Shown here piece after piece: positions 11,643-24,779 of a stretch of DNA of 64,000 nucleotides. This DNA is from Hirundichthys speculiger (taxonomy: Eukaryota > Chordata > Actinopteri > Beloniformes > Exocoetidae). The number at the start of each line of letters is the position of its first letter. Position 1 is the stretch's first letter. The notes beneath the pieces are model-generated. The model was not told the DNA's origin. It did no database searches and saw only the letters and a list, made by a program, of their open reading frames with translations. The stretch is from contig JAGFBZ010000560.1 of assembly GCA_018398805.1 (NCBI GenBank), forward strand, positions 957,501 through 1,021,500, written 5' to 3'. A program made the position numbers and the translations under genes.

Positions 11643-13193
11643 ATTTATACAGTAGAGTAAATCAGATGATCTTGACTACATAAGCTCATGATCAAATGGC
11701 TCATAATTTCCTTTCCATGATTCATGTGCAGCCTTGTTGTACTTACACATGCTGTCCACTAGATGGCACCAACGTAGAGAGTTTTTAGCTCATCCTTGGC
11801 TCTTTTCTCTTTTTTTCTTTACCACATGCAACTGAAAAGTGACAGTTTAGCATTAAATAATAAATAACCACTTTTTGATTTCCTTCCAGTCACATCTGCT
11901 GTTCTTCCAGCTGAGCCGCAACGTGACTGGGACTCCTGTTGCTGTTCTCTCGTTGGGTCATAAAGCATAAAGCATGACAGGCCGAGCGGCCCGAGTGTTT
12001 TATTGTAACAAATGTGGGCAGGTACACTTCAGAGGACCCAGAAGGACCCAGAATTCATGAGTGCAGCGTCTGGAAGAACTCACTCGCCTGCAACGAGAGC
12101 GAGACGCAAACCAAACATGTGCAAAGCAGGATATAAAATTTGTAATGCCAATTACGTAAACCACATTTCATAAAAACAATAAAACCACAAGCAGATGAAT
12201 GTATGCTTTTTTTTTTTTAGGCTCACAGCCTGAGAGCTTTGAACTTGAGGAATCAGCTCAGATGAGTCAACTGCTTCTTTCCTTTTGACAGACAGCTGAG
12301 ATGAAAAGAGGGATCAGTAATGGAAGCCGTGGCTTCCCGCTCCCAGCTGCCAGCGAGGGTCCAGACTCTGCCAGGACGGGACTCTCTCCGCCTCCATTGT
12401 TGCCCTCTGAGACAGGTAGAACCGTGGGCAGCGCGCCAGCACGCTCCCAGGTAACGGATACCTGTGGGCGACTGGGAAAGTGCCACACCTCCGGGTCACA
12501 AGTAGTCAGAGACGCTGGCTGAAGGGGGAGTGCAGACAGGAGGAGATAGATGGCAGCTGCTCTTTCAAGCTCCTCAGATCACGAGAAAAAAAAAAAAGAG
12601 GCAGAGGAGAGGGAAAGTGACATGTCTTTGCTTCAGGTGAAATCCACACCTGAGCCATCCTCGGTGCTGTGGATACAAACGGAGGGGTGGCACATGGGAA
12701 AAGAAAGCAGCTGACCCCACACGAGACGGTTCTGTCATTCAGGAGGAATTCAGGAGGAAAAAAACTAAAGAGCTGCTGCAAATCAGCACAAATTTGAGGA
12801 GACCAGACCGGTTTGATGGAAATAAAGTGAATCATTTATTGAGGCCTTTGCTGGATCTCAACTCAGCAGAATAACCACGGGAGTTCTGGACTGGACCGGT
12901 CTGTCCGGCACCATCATCAAAACACCCACTGGGGGGTGGGGGGGAATGCCTCAACACATTACCGACTGTTGGACACTTGATCTGACACGACTGACCTGTT
13001 TCATGAGAATACAAGTGCTTTGTTTTCTTGTGGATGGTTTAAGATTTTTGATTTAAATTTGACAGAGTTGGACAGAGAGTTGAAAAATTCTGCTTTTTTT
13101 TAAAACTCAAGGCCTTTATAAACCTTTATGAGGGCTTTATAAATCTGAATTTCCTTCTAAATTTGCAGCAGAAAGAACATGTAGACTCAACAT

Positions 13194-13785
13194 TAGGGGT
13201 GTGAAAAAAAATCGATTTGGCAATATATCGCGATTTTCCGCCGCCCAATATGATATCGATTTTTTTTTTTAGGAAATCTATTAAATGTGCAAAAACACAC
13301 ATATAATAAACAATAAATAGGTTGTTTTGAAGCAAATAGTTTCGACTCAATTTGTCCTCTGAATGATCAATATCATCTGATGAACATATACAGCAACTTG
13401 ATTTTTCATCTCTACTTTTAATTTTGATATTAACTGGGTAGAATATCGCAATATATTGTGATATCGCGATAATATCGATTTTTTAAAGGAAATTTTTATT
13501 TTATTTATTTTATTTTATTTATTTGTTAAATGTGCAAAAACACACATATAATAAACAATAAATAGGTTGTTTTGAAGCAAATAGTTTTGACTCAATTTGT
13601 CCTCTGAATGATCAATATCATCTGATGAACATATACAGCAACTTGATTTTTCATCTCTACTTTTAATTTTGATATTAATTGGGTAGAATATCGCAACATA
13701 TCGTGATATCGCGATAATATCGTTCCATGACCCAAGTATCATGATACATATCGTATTGCGAGGTCCTTGCCAATACTCCCCCCTA
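13194..13785 (+). mobile_element. Non-autonomous hAT (ATCGATTT family) with an internal tandem duplication
   Basis: It begins TAGGGGTGTGAAAAAAAATC and ends CCCCCTA, with an 8-bp duplication CTCAACAT at 13186-13193 and 13786-13793. It belongs to the same family as 43078-43469 and the 31.1-32.4 kb composite. The internal block starting AAATGTGCAAAAACACAC occurs twice, at 13283 and 13528 (period 245 bp), so this copy is longer than its 373-392 bp relatives. Confidence 0.92.
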
Positions 13786-14686
13786 CTCAACATGAACATA
13801 TTGAAGGTAAATTGTTGTTCCATCTTGTCACAAAACGGCCCTTTATGCTGCGATTTTTTTCCTCATTGTCCATAACTGCTGCAGCATAACTGTTTATACC
13901 TGAAGCTGATGACCATGAAAATATTAAAAACATTTTTATTATTTGTTGTTGAATCATGAAATCCACAGTTTATAATGTTAATAGTTACTTTTAAACAATG
14001 GTGGCTCATTTAACACTAAGAATCAAATTTTTTATATGCAGAATCTGTTGTATTTTGTTGATTTTAGACTGACTCACTTGAATAAATCAGATTAAAAACA
14101 GCCTCCCTCTTCCCTGAATATCCTACAACTGTAGCAGAATGTAGCCTGATGATTGCAACTTTAACAGGAACAAGATTAAAAAGATTTCCTGTCGCCAGAA
14201 AAAGGAGTTGTTGTGAGTTTGACCCAGAAATGCGGGACTACATGTTGGTCTCCGTGTTACAGTTGATTTGAGCCAGAATTTCAACATCTTGGACCAAAAA
14301 TAGCCACATGGGTTTTTGTGCCCCCCCGCTGCTATATTTAGCTCTATTATTCTTCCCAGCTTCGGGCTGCGAAGGTCATGCATGCAGAAAAGATTTACTT
14401 GTTTAAAAAAATAAAAAAAACTTCAGCTTTGAATAAACAGACAATATTCATTTAGCAGCGCATCAGCAACAGATTCCTCAGCAGAGTCTCTTCAAGTGGG
14501 CCTCTGTGCACCTGTTAGATGTAATCCTCAAATAATGAGCCTGGCACATTAGCTAAGATAACCCTCTACATTTCCCACTGGGAGGATCAAGTTGAAAAAA
14601 AAAAAAAAAACACAAGTCAACAATTACAAATGTGAGAAAAGCCGAGTATGTGATGGATTTTACTCGCAGAATAATACAGAAAAATA

Positions 14687-15204
14687 CAGGGCCAGTACTG
14701 CCGATACCGATACCAATACCGATACTTTTTCATATTAAGCCTAATCAATCATGAAACTGCTGACCTTTTGGCGTTTTTGTGATCTTTGTCTTTGGATTAT
14801 TTTGTTAAAACCTAGGATAACGTTTCGGCAAACTTTATAGGTGACAGCAAAATACTTCATTATCACAATCAACATTTTCTATGTAAATATTGATTGGAGT
14901 TGAATTGTTCTGTTCTTAATGTTTTTTTCTAAGTGGGCGGGGCTGGGGGGGAGGGGCCAGACTGAGTCTACCTGCATGCTTGTTTGGCCGACGCCACTAA
15001 ACCACGTGATGATGCAACGTCAAAAGACGATGGGGGAGGGGGACACAGTGACAGCGTGTCAGAAACAGACTTCAATGGATTCTTAGTGTTGTGGGAGAGA
15101 AAAAAAAAGCTTGAGTATCGATCTTTTTACACGAGTATCATGCGATATCAATACCAGCATTAGTATCAATATTATCGATATTTGGATCGATCCGCCCACC
15201 TCTA
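14687..15204. mobile_element. Probable hAT remnant (CCGATACC family)
   Basis: The left part repeats GCCGATACCGATACCAATAC. The right end, read on the minus strand, begins TAGAGGTGGGCGGATCGATC, a typical hAT terminus with GATACT/TATCGAT words. The left terminus does not match it as an inverted repeat and no 8-bp duplication was found, so the left end is probably lost or rearranged. Confidence 0.6.
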
Positions 15205-15260
15205 CCATGGATATAATTGCCGGGCCGCTAGGCGGGCGCATGCTTCTAGCACTCCAACAA

Positions 15261-15340
15261 CGTCCCGCATGACCCCGCATGACCTCGCATGACCCCGCAT
15301 GACCCCGCATGACCCCGCATGACCCCGCATGACCCCGCCA
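15261..15340. repeat. 10-bp minisatellite, eight units
   Basis: The unit GACCCCGCAT is repeated head to tail in register, with one unit reading CGTCCCGCAT and one GACCTCGCAT. Two further decayed units (TGTCCCGCAG, TGTCCCGTCA) follow. It starts 57 bp after the hAT end at 15204. Confidence 0.93.
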
Positions 15341-15360
15341 TGTCCCGCAGTGTCCCGTCA

Positions 15361-18300
15361 CTCCAGCCAGAGGGGGGGAATCCGTTCACGGTCATGTTTT
15401 CTAGCCGACGCCCTCGGCGGGAATCAGCAATTATAAGCGAGAGTCACCTGAAACCGAGTGTCCGAGCTGCACCGTCCGAATCGGTGTTTACAGAAAACAG
15501 CTACTTAAACAGGTACTTGGAAGGAACTAGAATAACATTTTCACGTCCCAGGCGCGTGAGTGCGTCTCTTGTCTTTGTGCAAGTGTGCGTACATGCGTGG
15601 GTTGGCTTCTCGGGCACCTACACAGACAATCTCTTTGTGCTGGAAGTGTTTGCTTAAGTCTTCGGGGCCGGACAGGAGCCAAGAACAACGTGGGAAAAAA
15701 CGGGCCCTTACCTCATTTCTGCTTTCTCTCCAGGCTTTTTTCTTTCGCAGTTTCTCCGTCAGCCGGCCTCCAAAACATTACCTGAAGCATGCGGAGGTTG
15801 TTGGCTGCAGCCGTAATGTGAACTGAGAGGATGTATGATGTTTTGACACAGTATCAGGTCCACACGCTTGCTGATTTACCCCCCAAAAAGCCTCGCTGGA
15901 CACCTCATATACTAACTGATGAGAAAATAAGAGAAGCTGGTGACACGAGGAGACAAGCGCCGTCTCATATGGTGGAAGTTCAGCTCAAACTGAACTGAAC
16001 ATAATATTCCATCGAATGAAGTCACTGACGTTTTTTCCTCCAGTTATTATCTGTAATTGAGCAGCATTCTTCACTTATTTATTTATTTTTTTTAGTAAAC
16101 TGACATGATGAGACGAGGCAGTAGATAAATCCAGGCATGAGAGAGAAGAAAAAAGCTAAAAATTGATAAACTCCCACCAAAGGTAAGCTGCTATTTTATC
16201 TTTTGTTCTCATTATAATGTAGTCCTTTGGGGAGCTACATTGTAAATAAGCAGGTAGATAGTCCAGATGGATACAAATGCATTTCAGGTTCTTGCAAGCG
16301 TTTGAAAGATAAAGGCCTGTATTCCTGGCAGATTAAAATTTGTTATTTTATACATAACAGCTTAAACACCATCAGAGTTATCACTGCATTTTAATATTTC
16401 TGACTCCATGTACATATGGTCTTTTTTTTTTTTTTTTTTAGTTTTTACATATAACTTTATGGTGCAACAAGTCAAATTCCTTGTTTATGTATACAGTCAA
16501 AAAAGGAAAAAAAAAAACAAGATAAAGGGTGGCTCTGCAATTATTTTTCCCAAAACCTGAACCCTGAATAACACGGTTGAGTTCCTCTGCCAGCATCCAG
16601 CTTCCAGAAGATTTACTGAAACACAAGAGTGTTGTTTTCTGGTGCTTTTTTTTTGAAAAAAAAAAAAAGAAAACTTTAGCCTTGTTATTATTTTTGCTGC
16701 CCTGTAGTATCCATGGAAACAGACGGGCATGCCTCAGACTCTGTATCATAAGTCATATTGTTTTTACATGCCAAGGATACTCTGTATTTGCGTAGTATGG
16801 AGCCTTAATCTTATTGAACTCGATCCAGAGTTATTCATTGCAAAACTACTTCAAGGAAATTAATAAATATTCATCCAGCAGCATATTGGTTTTAGCTGTA
16901 AGCCAGGATTTGTATGTAATTTCATCCTCCTCCGAAGAAAAAGAGAAAAAGAGTAATACCGTTGAGTTCAAAGGCGAGCTGACTGATCATTGGCAACGGT
17001 GTGAACGAGCGCGTTGCCGTCTGCGTCTGACAGTTGGGTGGCACGGTGCCCCGCGAGCGGGCGATTGGTATGACATACGCGGGGGAAGGTGACGCCGGCG
17101 GCTGTAACAGATCTCCGCTGACAGACCGGCCAGTTACCGTTCCACAGGGCCGTAAATGCAGTCAGGACGGATGAGACGGGCGAGCGGGTGGCACCGAGCT
17201 CGCCAACGGAGAGGGCGCAGGAGCTGCAACGAGGTGCCACGACAGCATTTGGGGGGGAGTTTATGTTGTGGGGAAGGCCTTCAGCGTTTCATGAAATATC
17301 GTAATTCACACAAGAGAGTCATCTCGGCAGAACGACATGTTCATCTATTCAGTGTTAGCTTAGCATCAAGTTTTATAGGAGTGAAAATTATACATTTGTT
17401 TTTATTGGGGTTTTGAAATGGAAAGCACCGCTTCTTAAGTCATTTTGTCACTTTGAGGTTGCCAGCTGGACACAGCGGAATAATAGTTTGCTCATTAAAG
17501 CAGCTTTTGTTTTCAGGGGGGCGTTTTCTCGAAGCTAACGTGGCTCCAGCTTATTCACTGGCAAACATAAAATGACAGTGGCATCAGTCATCTCATCGTC
17601 TTCCCGGTTGGTCTCTGCTCCCCGAAAGACTTCATTTAATAAGTTCTGAATTTGGAGATTTTGAAAGAGAAAGCACCCCCCTTCAAAGCCTCTCAAAGGT
17701 CAAAAACAAGCTGTCGTGTGTGCTGTGGGGGCCATTTTCCCTCCACGGTATCTGGTGAGTTCTCACCTTCTCTTTGAACGCAGGTGACAAGCAGCTCTTT
17801 GACTCTGAGGCCCAATATCACTGATCAAACAGCTATGTTTGGTGTCAGCTTAAGGGAGACAACTAGGTTACTTATATGGGGGGGGCGCTGACCTGCTCCG
17901 AGTATGTTTAACTGGGAAACCATCTCATGTGATGTACATACTGTGGCCCTGTTTTGCGCTCGTGAAGCCGTGCTGTTATGCTTACGTGCTCATACATACG
18001 AACGGCAAAGCTGGCATGCGAAGGCTTGGTCAACATTGCTGTCACTGTGAATAACTGCCAAGTGTGTAGAAGATGAATTTATCCCCCGAAGCCATCGGGA
18101 TGAAGCAGTCTTTTCATCATTTTGAATGAGATTCCATTTATTTTTTTCCCTGCAGATTTTTAAAGTTAAAATGGAGCAACGCGCAACAGCGCTCAGAGAG
18201 TCAAGCTCTCTGGAGAAGCTTGCCTCTTCTTAATTAACAAGACCTTTTTTTACAGATGCATAGGGATAGAGACTTCAGCGCTTCAGAGCGTTATAAATAC

Positions 18301-18416
18301 TCCTTAAGCCATAGTTTAACAGTCAGACTGGTAACACGAAGGAAGCTGCGTTGTAGTTTGGAAAATAAAGAGTCGACGCCCACACAGCAGGAGATACCCA
18401 TTAACTCCACAACCAT
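15361..18416. other. Intergenic DNA without a recognised gene
   Basis: Homopolymer runs (T run at 16422-16439, T/A runs near 16647-16668) and a GC-rich patch near 16980-17240 are the only landmarks. The short open frames show no domain or splice pattern I recognise. Confidence 0.5.
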
Positions 18417-18419
18417 TTA

Positions 18420-19454
18420 GGCCCCGATCGTACGCTACCTGCAAATTGCGGGTTTAGGATTCCGCTAACCGCTAATGCAATCTTCCGCTTCCCTAAAGCC
18501 GCTACCCGCTATGCCCACTCCCTTACTCACATTGTAGGTGTGGCAGTGGGCGTGTCTTTTACGCTTTCCGCAAACTCAGTATCGATTCCGCAATCGCAAG
18601 ATACAGAGTTTGCGGAAAGCGCAACCCGGATGTCGGCACGTAAAAGATTGTGTCACATGTGGACGTGCACAAACGGCTCTACCTCTCGATTACGCATCAC
18701 CATATTACTTGGATACGTTTTTATTCTCTTGAGGTCAGAGGATGTCTGGTCAGCTGTTGAGGTGGATGTGGGAATAGTCACGGCCAGACACGTCAGTCTG
18801 TACAGCTGTGGCATGATCTCATTCAGATGTTTGCTGTGGAGGAAACCAAGGAGATCTTTGGGACATTTCCCCTCAAGAGCCATCATGGCCGACATCACAG
18901 TCACTTCTGTTTTTAAACAGACCAGATTGTCAAATAGAGCTCCGTGGCTCTGGTGTCAAGGCTGGAAAAGGTCGGATGTGGGAATTTATTTCCGATACGT
19001 CTGAAACTGCTGGTGGTTGAGGAGGGACAGGAACTTTAATTGTTCGTGATCTTTAAATCGGTTCTGTAACTGGCAGATAAGGTTTTCCAGAACAGTGTTG
19101 TGGAGTTTCTTGTACTGTGCGCGTATCCCTCTGGGCCTCTCCTTGCGCTCGGAGAACCCGAGATGCGCTCAGTGGTAGAAAGTAAATGTCACCATCTGGC
19201 TCAATGGCATCACAAAACTAGCGGGTAGCGAGTAGCGGGTAGCGGGTAGCGCAACCTGCTCTTAAAGGCAATGGCTACTGACGCACTGATTGGTTTAACA
19301 GGTGGAACGCCCTAACCACTCCTATGCGTAATATATTGGTTAGCGCAGGTGGGATAGCGGGTTGGAAGATAGCATTCTTTGCGGAGGAACGCCCCTCCCG
19401 CTACCCGCTATCCCTTAATAGCAGCTTTAGGAGATTTGGCGGAAGATCGGGCCC
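18420..19454 (-). mobile_element. DNA transposon with apparent TTA target duplication, carrying a hAT-like transposase C-terminus
   Basis: The left end GGCCCCGATCGTACGC and the inverted right end GGGCCCGATCTTCCGC are flanked by TTA (18417-18419, 19455-19457), as in PIF/Harbinger elements. Arrays of GCGGGTAGC lie inside both ends. The minus strand at 18904-18653 encodes MPQLYRLTCLAVTIPTSTST followed by LKRIKTY. This resembles the C-terminal dimerisation segment of ZMYM1/DUF4371-type hAT transposases, in which a VERSFSALKRIKTY-like stretch is usual. Target duplication and coding remnant point to different superfamilies, so classification is open. Confidence 0.7.
18563..18620. repeat. Perfect 15-bp inverted repeat inside the TTA-flanked element
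   Basis: GCTTTCCGCAAACTC (18563-18577) is the exact reverse complement of 18606-18620, with a 28-base spacer. It could form a hairpin or mark an internal subterminal repeat. Confidence 0.85.
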
Positions 19455-19558
19455 TTAGTCTCATGAACGGGTCTGGCGGCCCTTCCCTTTCACAGGCCTT
19501 TTCACCGGTACAGTACATACCGAACCACTACTCGCGATGGGGCGGGGCCTTATGTGAT

Positions 19559-19587
19559 GACTCATCCAGGCCCCGCCTGGATGAGTC
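19559..19587. repeat. Hairpin with 13-bp perfect arms
   Basis: GACTCATCCAGGC pairs exactly with GCCTGGATGAGTC around a CCC loop. There is no T-run after it. Function unknown. Confidence 0.85.
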
Positions 19588-19846
19588 CAACAGCTCTGCT
19601 CAAAACAACAAAGACGGCAGGTTTTTACTGCAAAACTGACATTCACTCACTTCGATATTCACAGCAACAAAAGTTTGGACCAGTTTCGAACTCCACATGG
19701 TGGCTGCTTCTGAAGAACAGCGAGAAAGAGCATCCGGCCCTTTACTGCGTTTGAACAAAGGATCTTAGGTTAAATACTGTCATTAGTCGCTGCTAAACAT
19801 CTCATTTATCTTCCCAGACACAAAAATCCCATAATATCTGTGGAGC

Positions 19847-20400
19847 CAGGGCCGTTTCTAGTCACCTTGGGGGCCCTGGGCAAGAGTGAGCATGGGGGCC
19901 ATCCCGGCCCAAAAACACCAAGAAAATCATTCAATCCAAAAATCTTTTATTTTAAATAACAGAAGTGCACAATAATGTAAGAACATTTAAAATACAATAT
20001 AACATAACAAACATAACTGAAAATGTGCAAAGTTTGACAAAAACACAATCAAGCAAAAAATATCAAGCAAAAAATAAATTGAGTTTGAAGCACCGCAGAA
20101 AGCTGGCCACGGGCAGTCGGGGCACCCATTAGGGGGGTTCCAAACGTGTCGCTGCAGTGTCTATGGAGGTTTCAGGTTGTGTCATTGATATGGATCGATA
20201 TTAGCCGTGTCTCGGGGGTCCCTTAACACACGAGGCAGTGACAGCTAGTGGGGGCCCTATGCGAGGGGGTTTTCAACGTATCGTCGTTGCAGTGTCTAAA
20301 GCAGTTCAGTCATTTTGTCATCGACAAAAGGATCAATGTCACCACTGTCCTGGGGCCCCTTCCAGCTTGGGGCCCTAGGCAATTGCCTAGTATGTCTACC
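19847..20400. mobile_element. Probable non-autonomous DNA transposon (GGGGCCCT-rich ends)
   Basis: It starts near CAGGGCCGTTTCTAG. Both flanks carry GGGGGCCCTGGGCA / GGGGCCCTAGGCAATTGCCTAG blocks of the kind seen in abundant fish hAT-like elements. Exact termini and target duplication could not be fixed. Confidence 0.45.
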
Positions 20401-23400
20401 CCGTTGCGGCGTCTCTGTGTGGAGCAAAGGCCAAACTTTGGGTTTTGGGGGTGTCTGTGCTGCTCCCAGGGTGCCATGGGTGGTCAAAATTAAACAAGAC
20501 GTTTCTGAGCTTTTTTTTTTTTTTTTTTTCAAAGACGCAGGACCTTTCATGATGACTGACATGAGCACGTTAACTTTGGATTGAGATTGACCTATTGAGG
20601 ATGATCATTCGACCCAGAGGTGGAGAGGAAATGATCCTAGCCCCCACGGCACCCCCCCCCCCCCTTCCCAGGTAAAGATTTCCCGTCTCTTGGGCCATAA
20701 ATATTTACATTCTTATGCTCTGTGTTAATAGAGATTGAACTGTTCAAGCCTGCGTGTTAGGCAGCAGTTCAGGTAGCTCATACCATACATACCTGTGCTA
20801 TTTCTTGGCTTACGTTGGGCATCCCCCCCCCCCAGCCCTTTGGGCTTGGCTGAAGACAGATGGCATTTTCTGGAAACGCTGTTATTACAGTGGCCCTGTG
20901 CAGCTTCAACTCTGACAAGCAAGTCTTAATGCGCTACCACTGTGGGCGAAGCTTCAAAGAGCGTCACGTCTCTTACTTTAATCAAAGAACGGGATCGAAT
21001 GGAGGAGGGTCTGCCAGCCTCAGCCACCGATCATGAAACAACAAAAAAAAAAATCCCTACTTCCTGAAGTGGAACATCTTGTGGCCCCTTTTTTTGAGCC
21101 AGTAAATGCCTTTAATTTAATGAAACGTCCCAGTTTTTATTCGCTGCACTCAGGCCTGTCAGAGCCACTTGACCCTAACTGGAGCCCACAGTTAGGAGGT
21201 GTGGCATTCGTGTCTGAGGATACAAGAGACTGTCGCTGAGTTGCACAAAAAAAAAGAAAAAAAAAAAAGTTATCTCCACTGAAGCAGAGGAAACAGCTAT
21301 TTTTATTGGAGCCGGAGAGGAATGACTTGGATCGCATCAAAGTAAATCAGAAACAACGGCGGATTTCAATCATGTGCCAGCAAAGGCCAAGCGTAAGAAT
21401 GCTTCATTCCATTTAGTTGATCTCAGTTCACAAGAAGTCAGAGCCTGATTCAGATAATACTCTTCTTGACCTTAAATGGCACACGGTTGGCAGCGCTGGA
21501 CCTCCGGCTTGAAAAGACTGGCGCGTTTCTCACTCGTGACCAGATGTGAGGCTGTGAAAACTAGGCACAAGTGCCATCTGTGCTATGAACCTTTGAACTC
21601 CTTTGTCCGCATATTAAATGCAGGAAATGTGTCTTACTTGCATTGTTTTATTAGGAAGAGCCAGCTCTGCTAGTGATTCAAAAAAACACCAAACTCTCCA
21701 AGAAAGCGTGGATGCTTCATTAGAGTGAAATACGTTTGATAACAGAGGTGTGCCTGAACCGAGACCGGCGTGCACATGCTGCATGAGCCCGAAATGGACC
21801 TTAATTAGGACAAGGTTTTTTTGAGATGGGAATTTCTTTCACTGTTTGACGTTTTAAGCCCCTTATTATGCTTTTGCTGCAATCTTTATGGATACAAAAG
21901 TCAGGTAAGATGACCTCATCTTGACCTTAAGAGCTAAGACAACATGAAGCACTGACGTAAGGACTTCAAGTGGGAAAACAATGAATTGTGATATCAGTCA
22001 CTGCATCCGTTCATCAAAGGAGGTGTATTTTTTTCCTTTTTCAAACATTGATGTAATTTCCTGAGGTCGTCATTACAGTCTTTGATAGGTTTTGGTCAAA
22101 ATGTCACATCAATACGGCACAACAGCACCCTTTTCAAGCATCTCTCCACACGTTCGGTTAAAGCGGGGGCGGGGTCAGACACTCGACCTGGCTCCACCCA
22201 CTTCTCCTGCAGGATATGACTCCTTTTAAATGGCTGTCGCAGCTTCACCGCGCTCACTTGAGAGGATCAACAAGTGAAACAAGATGTTATGTTGGAGGGA
22301 TAAAAAGTCGGAGAGGCTGGCTGGTCCAACTCTGATCTGGGTCTGTGATGTCACAGACCCAGATCAGGTCGGTGACATCACTCTTCGGATATGAAAACCT
22401 CATTGAATGACATATACTTCTATATTACTTACCAGGGGGGAATTGGAAGATGCCACTAGAGGTGCACAATCCACTTATTTTGAGTTCCAGTTCCCGTTGC
22501 AAGTGAACCTTTCCAAACAGCCAACTAGCTGCTGCTGCTAACCATCGTAGCCAAATCGAGATGCTGCCGAATATTTCTTTCCGATAACAACCTATTTCTG
22601 ATATTTGGGCTTTGGGATTTGGTATCAATGTTATTCAAATGTTGATTTTTTTTAAATTAACAATTTAAACTTTCTTTTTTCAAATACAAAAATAATATAT
22701 ATTTTGATGACAGCTGATTAGCTGCACGTCTTTTAGCTGATCTGAAATATGATCAGCCAGTCTGATGCTGATTGAAGTGAACAGTTTTCCATAATCCCCC
22801 GTCCAACCATTTACACGCCACTGCTTCTCCACCTGGTGACTCAAAACAGGAAGTTACAAGTATTGCGCAACTTTCAAGCAGAACAAAAACAACTAAGTTT
22901 CATCATAAAATGTCAGTTTAAGTTGCCTTTTATCGGAAAATTTGATTATTTTTATGAACTATTGCTGAGCTCTCAGACCCATCTGGGCCTGCTCTCTGCA
23001 GAAACCGACAAAGCAACTTCTCAATCTTGAGATGACACGTTCTCTCGTGAGAGCTGCAGATCACTTCATGCCACTACGTCACATATTAACAATAAATTGT
23101 CGCAGAGGCGACTACGAAACCAAATAAAGTAATGACAGAAGGCGAGAGAAAGAAAAAAAAAAAGAGTGAAAGACTTGCAAGGCTAAATTTCAGGCAGACT
23201 TTCACTTAGTAGCCTCCTGTTGTAATTTTGCCCAGACCCCTGTAGGGGGTGCTAGAAATCTCAAAATTGAAAAGTTGTTCCAGGATTGCTTTAAGAGTTG
23301 ATAAACGTGACATCGGTATTTGATGCTGCATAGAAGTAAATACTCACTGTTACCGATACAATGATCAACTCCTCGATAAGGTGAGGCTTCTCCAACTTTC

Positions 23401-23663
23401 TGAAGTGGAAATTCTGACTTCAAGGGGCGTTCCAGTTGAAATTTCCCACTTGGAATACCGAACTTTCGAGAACAAACGAAAGCTCACTCATATTCAAGAA
23501 TTTGCGAAGGCTCAGATAGAAAAAATAAAGTTGCTTATTCGCTCAAACGCCCAATTTTGCCCAATATTCTGAAGCTCCATAAAATAAAAAAAAAAAAAAT
23601 CATAATATGCCCCCCCCCACCCCCCACCCATTTTTCAACATTAAAGTCAAGCATTAGACATTA
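20401..23663. other. Intergenic DNA without a recognised gene
   Basis: Contains C-runs (20651-20664, 20823-20833), a perfect 36-bp palindrome at 22332-22367 and scattered AT-rich DNA. No supported exon. Confidence 0.5.
22332..22367. repeat. Perfect palindrome, 17-bp arms with 2-base centre
   Basis: CTGATCTGGGTCTGTGA, then TG, then its exact reverse complement. No poly-T follows. It is not part of a transposon I can delimit. Confidence 0.9.
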
Positions 23664-23671
23664 GTAAAAAT

Positions 23672-24741
23672 TAAGGCTGGGCAAGTTAACGCGTTAATTA
23701 TCGCGTTAACGCATTATTATTATTAACGCCAACATTTATTTTATCGTGTGTTAACGCATGTTGCTCACATGCTTTTGTTTTGAAAAGTCTGTTACTGGCT
23801 GCTGCAGAACCGGAAAACAGACATGGAGAACGGTAAAAATCTGTGAACTTTACAGTTCAGGTAGCAACTCAGGTAGCAATATTAACAATTCTGTCTGAAA
23901 AAAAAATTCTGGACTGCAACAAAGCTTTCGCGTCATTCCTCCATGTTGCATTCAGATCTGCTCCATGTGTTCACTGTCCTGCTGTTCTCTAGCTGGTTAC
24001 TGCAGTGCGGCTCCATCTAGTGGCACAGATGTGTAATGACAACAGAAAGTCCAGTCCTCGATTATAAAACAAATTCAGTTCCGTGGCCCGTTTTTTAATT
24101 TCGTATTTTTGATCCAAGTCTAAAAATATAAAATATAAAAACAGGCATTTTTTCTTTTTTTTTGCGTTAGATTAAAAAACGAAAAACGTAATAAAATGTC
24201 ACTTTTTAATTTTTTTAAATTTTTGATTGACAATTGAAAATGAGAAGAATAAATGATACACGGATTGGTAAAGTTACTGAACTTTAACATGGACATTTTC
24301 ATTTTAAAGTTCTCCCAGACGGAGGATTCAACAGAAACAAGGTTATTTGTGACAACTGACAAGTTGAACTCCCCGTTAAAAGTTTCTGCTGTTACCTCAG
24401 AAATTACCCATTTTAATGTTCTGATTGTGCTGAGACACAATCATTTTGTTGGATTTTGTTTGTAGACTTTTTTAAAATTTTTTTATAAAAGCAGGATGAC
24501 ATTAATACCCTGGCAGTGACAATAAGCTTTATTTTATTTTAAATTTTATAAGATGAGATTTACACTAAATATGTGTTACTGAGAAGTGCTGATGTTAAAA
24601 GTGTTTGAACAACAAATATTATGACACTTTAGTTCATATGGCAGCAGAACATTTAAATAAAAGTGAATTTTACACTACTTTTGAATTCGCGAATACAATG
24701 CGATTAATCGCGATTAAAATTGTAATCGTTGCCCAGCCCTA
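23672..24741. mobile_element. Non-autonomous hAT (GCGATTAATCGC family)
   Basis: It begins TAAGGCTGGGCAAGTTAACG and ends GCCCAGCCCTA. The 8-bp duplication is GTAAAAAT (23664-23671) and GTCAAAAT (24742-24749), one mismatch. Subterminal words GCGTTAACGC and GCGATTAATCGC are self-complementary. The 1070-bp body has no intact transposase frame that I recognise. Confidence 0.87.
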
Positions 24742-24779
24742 GTCAAAATAAAGCATCACTGTAACTGTGTGTGTTGTGG

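Noticed and set aside
12253..12522. Cluster of overlapping short frames on both strands
   Set aside because: None shows splice borders, domains or codon-level similarity to a known family. Overlap on several frames is chance in GC-richer DNA.
15261..15340. CRISPR-like array
   Set aside because: The units are directly adjacent with no unique spacers, and the DNA is vertebrate. It is a minisatellite.
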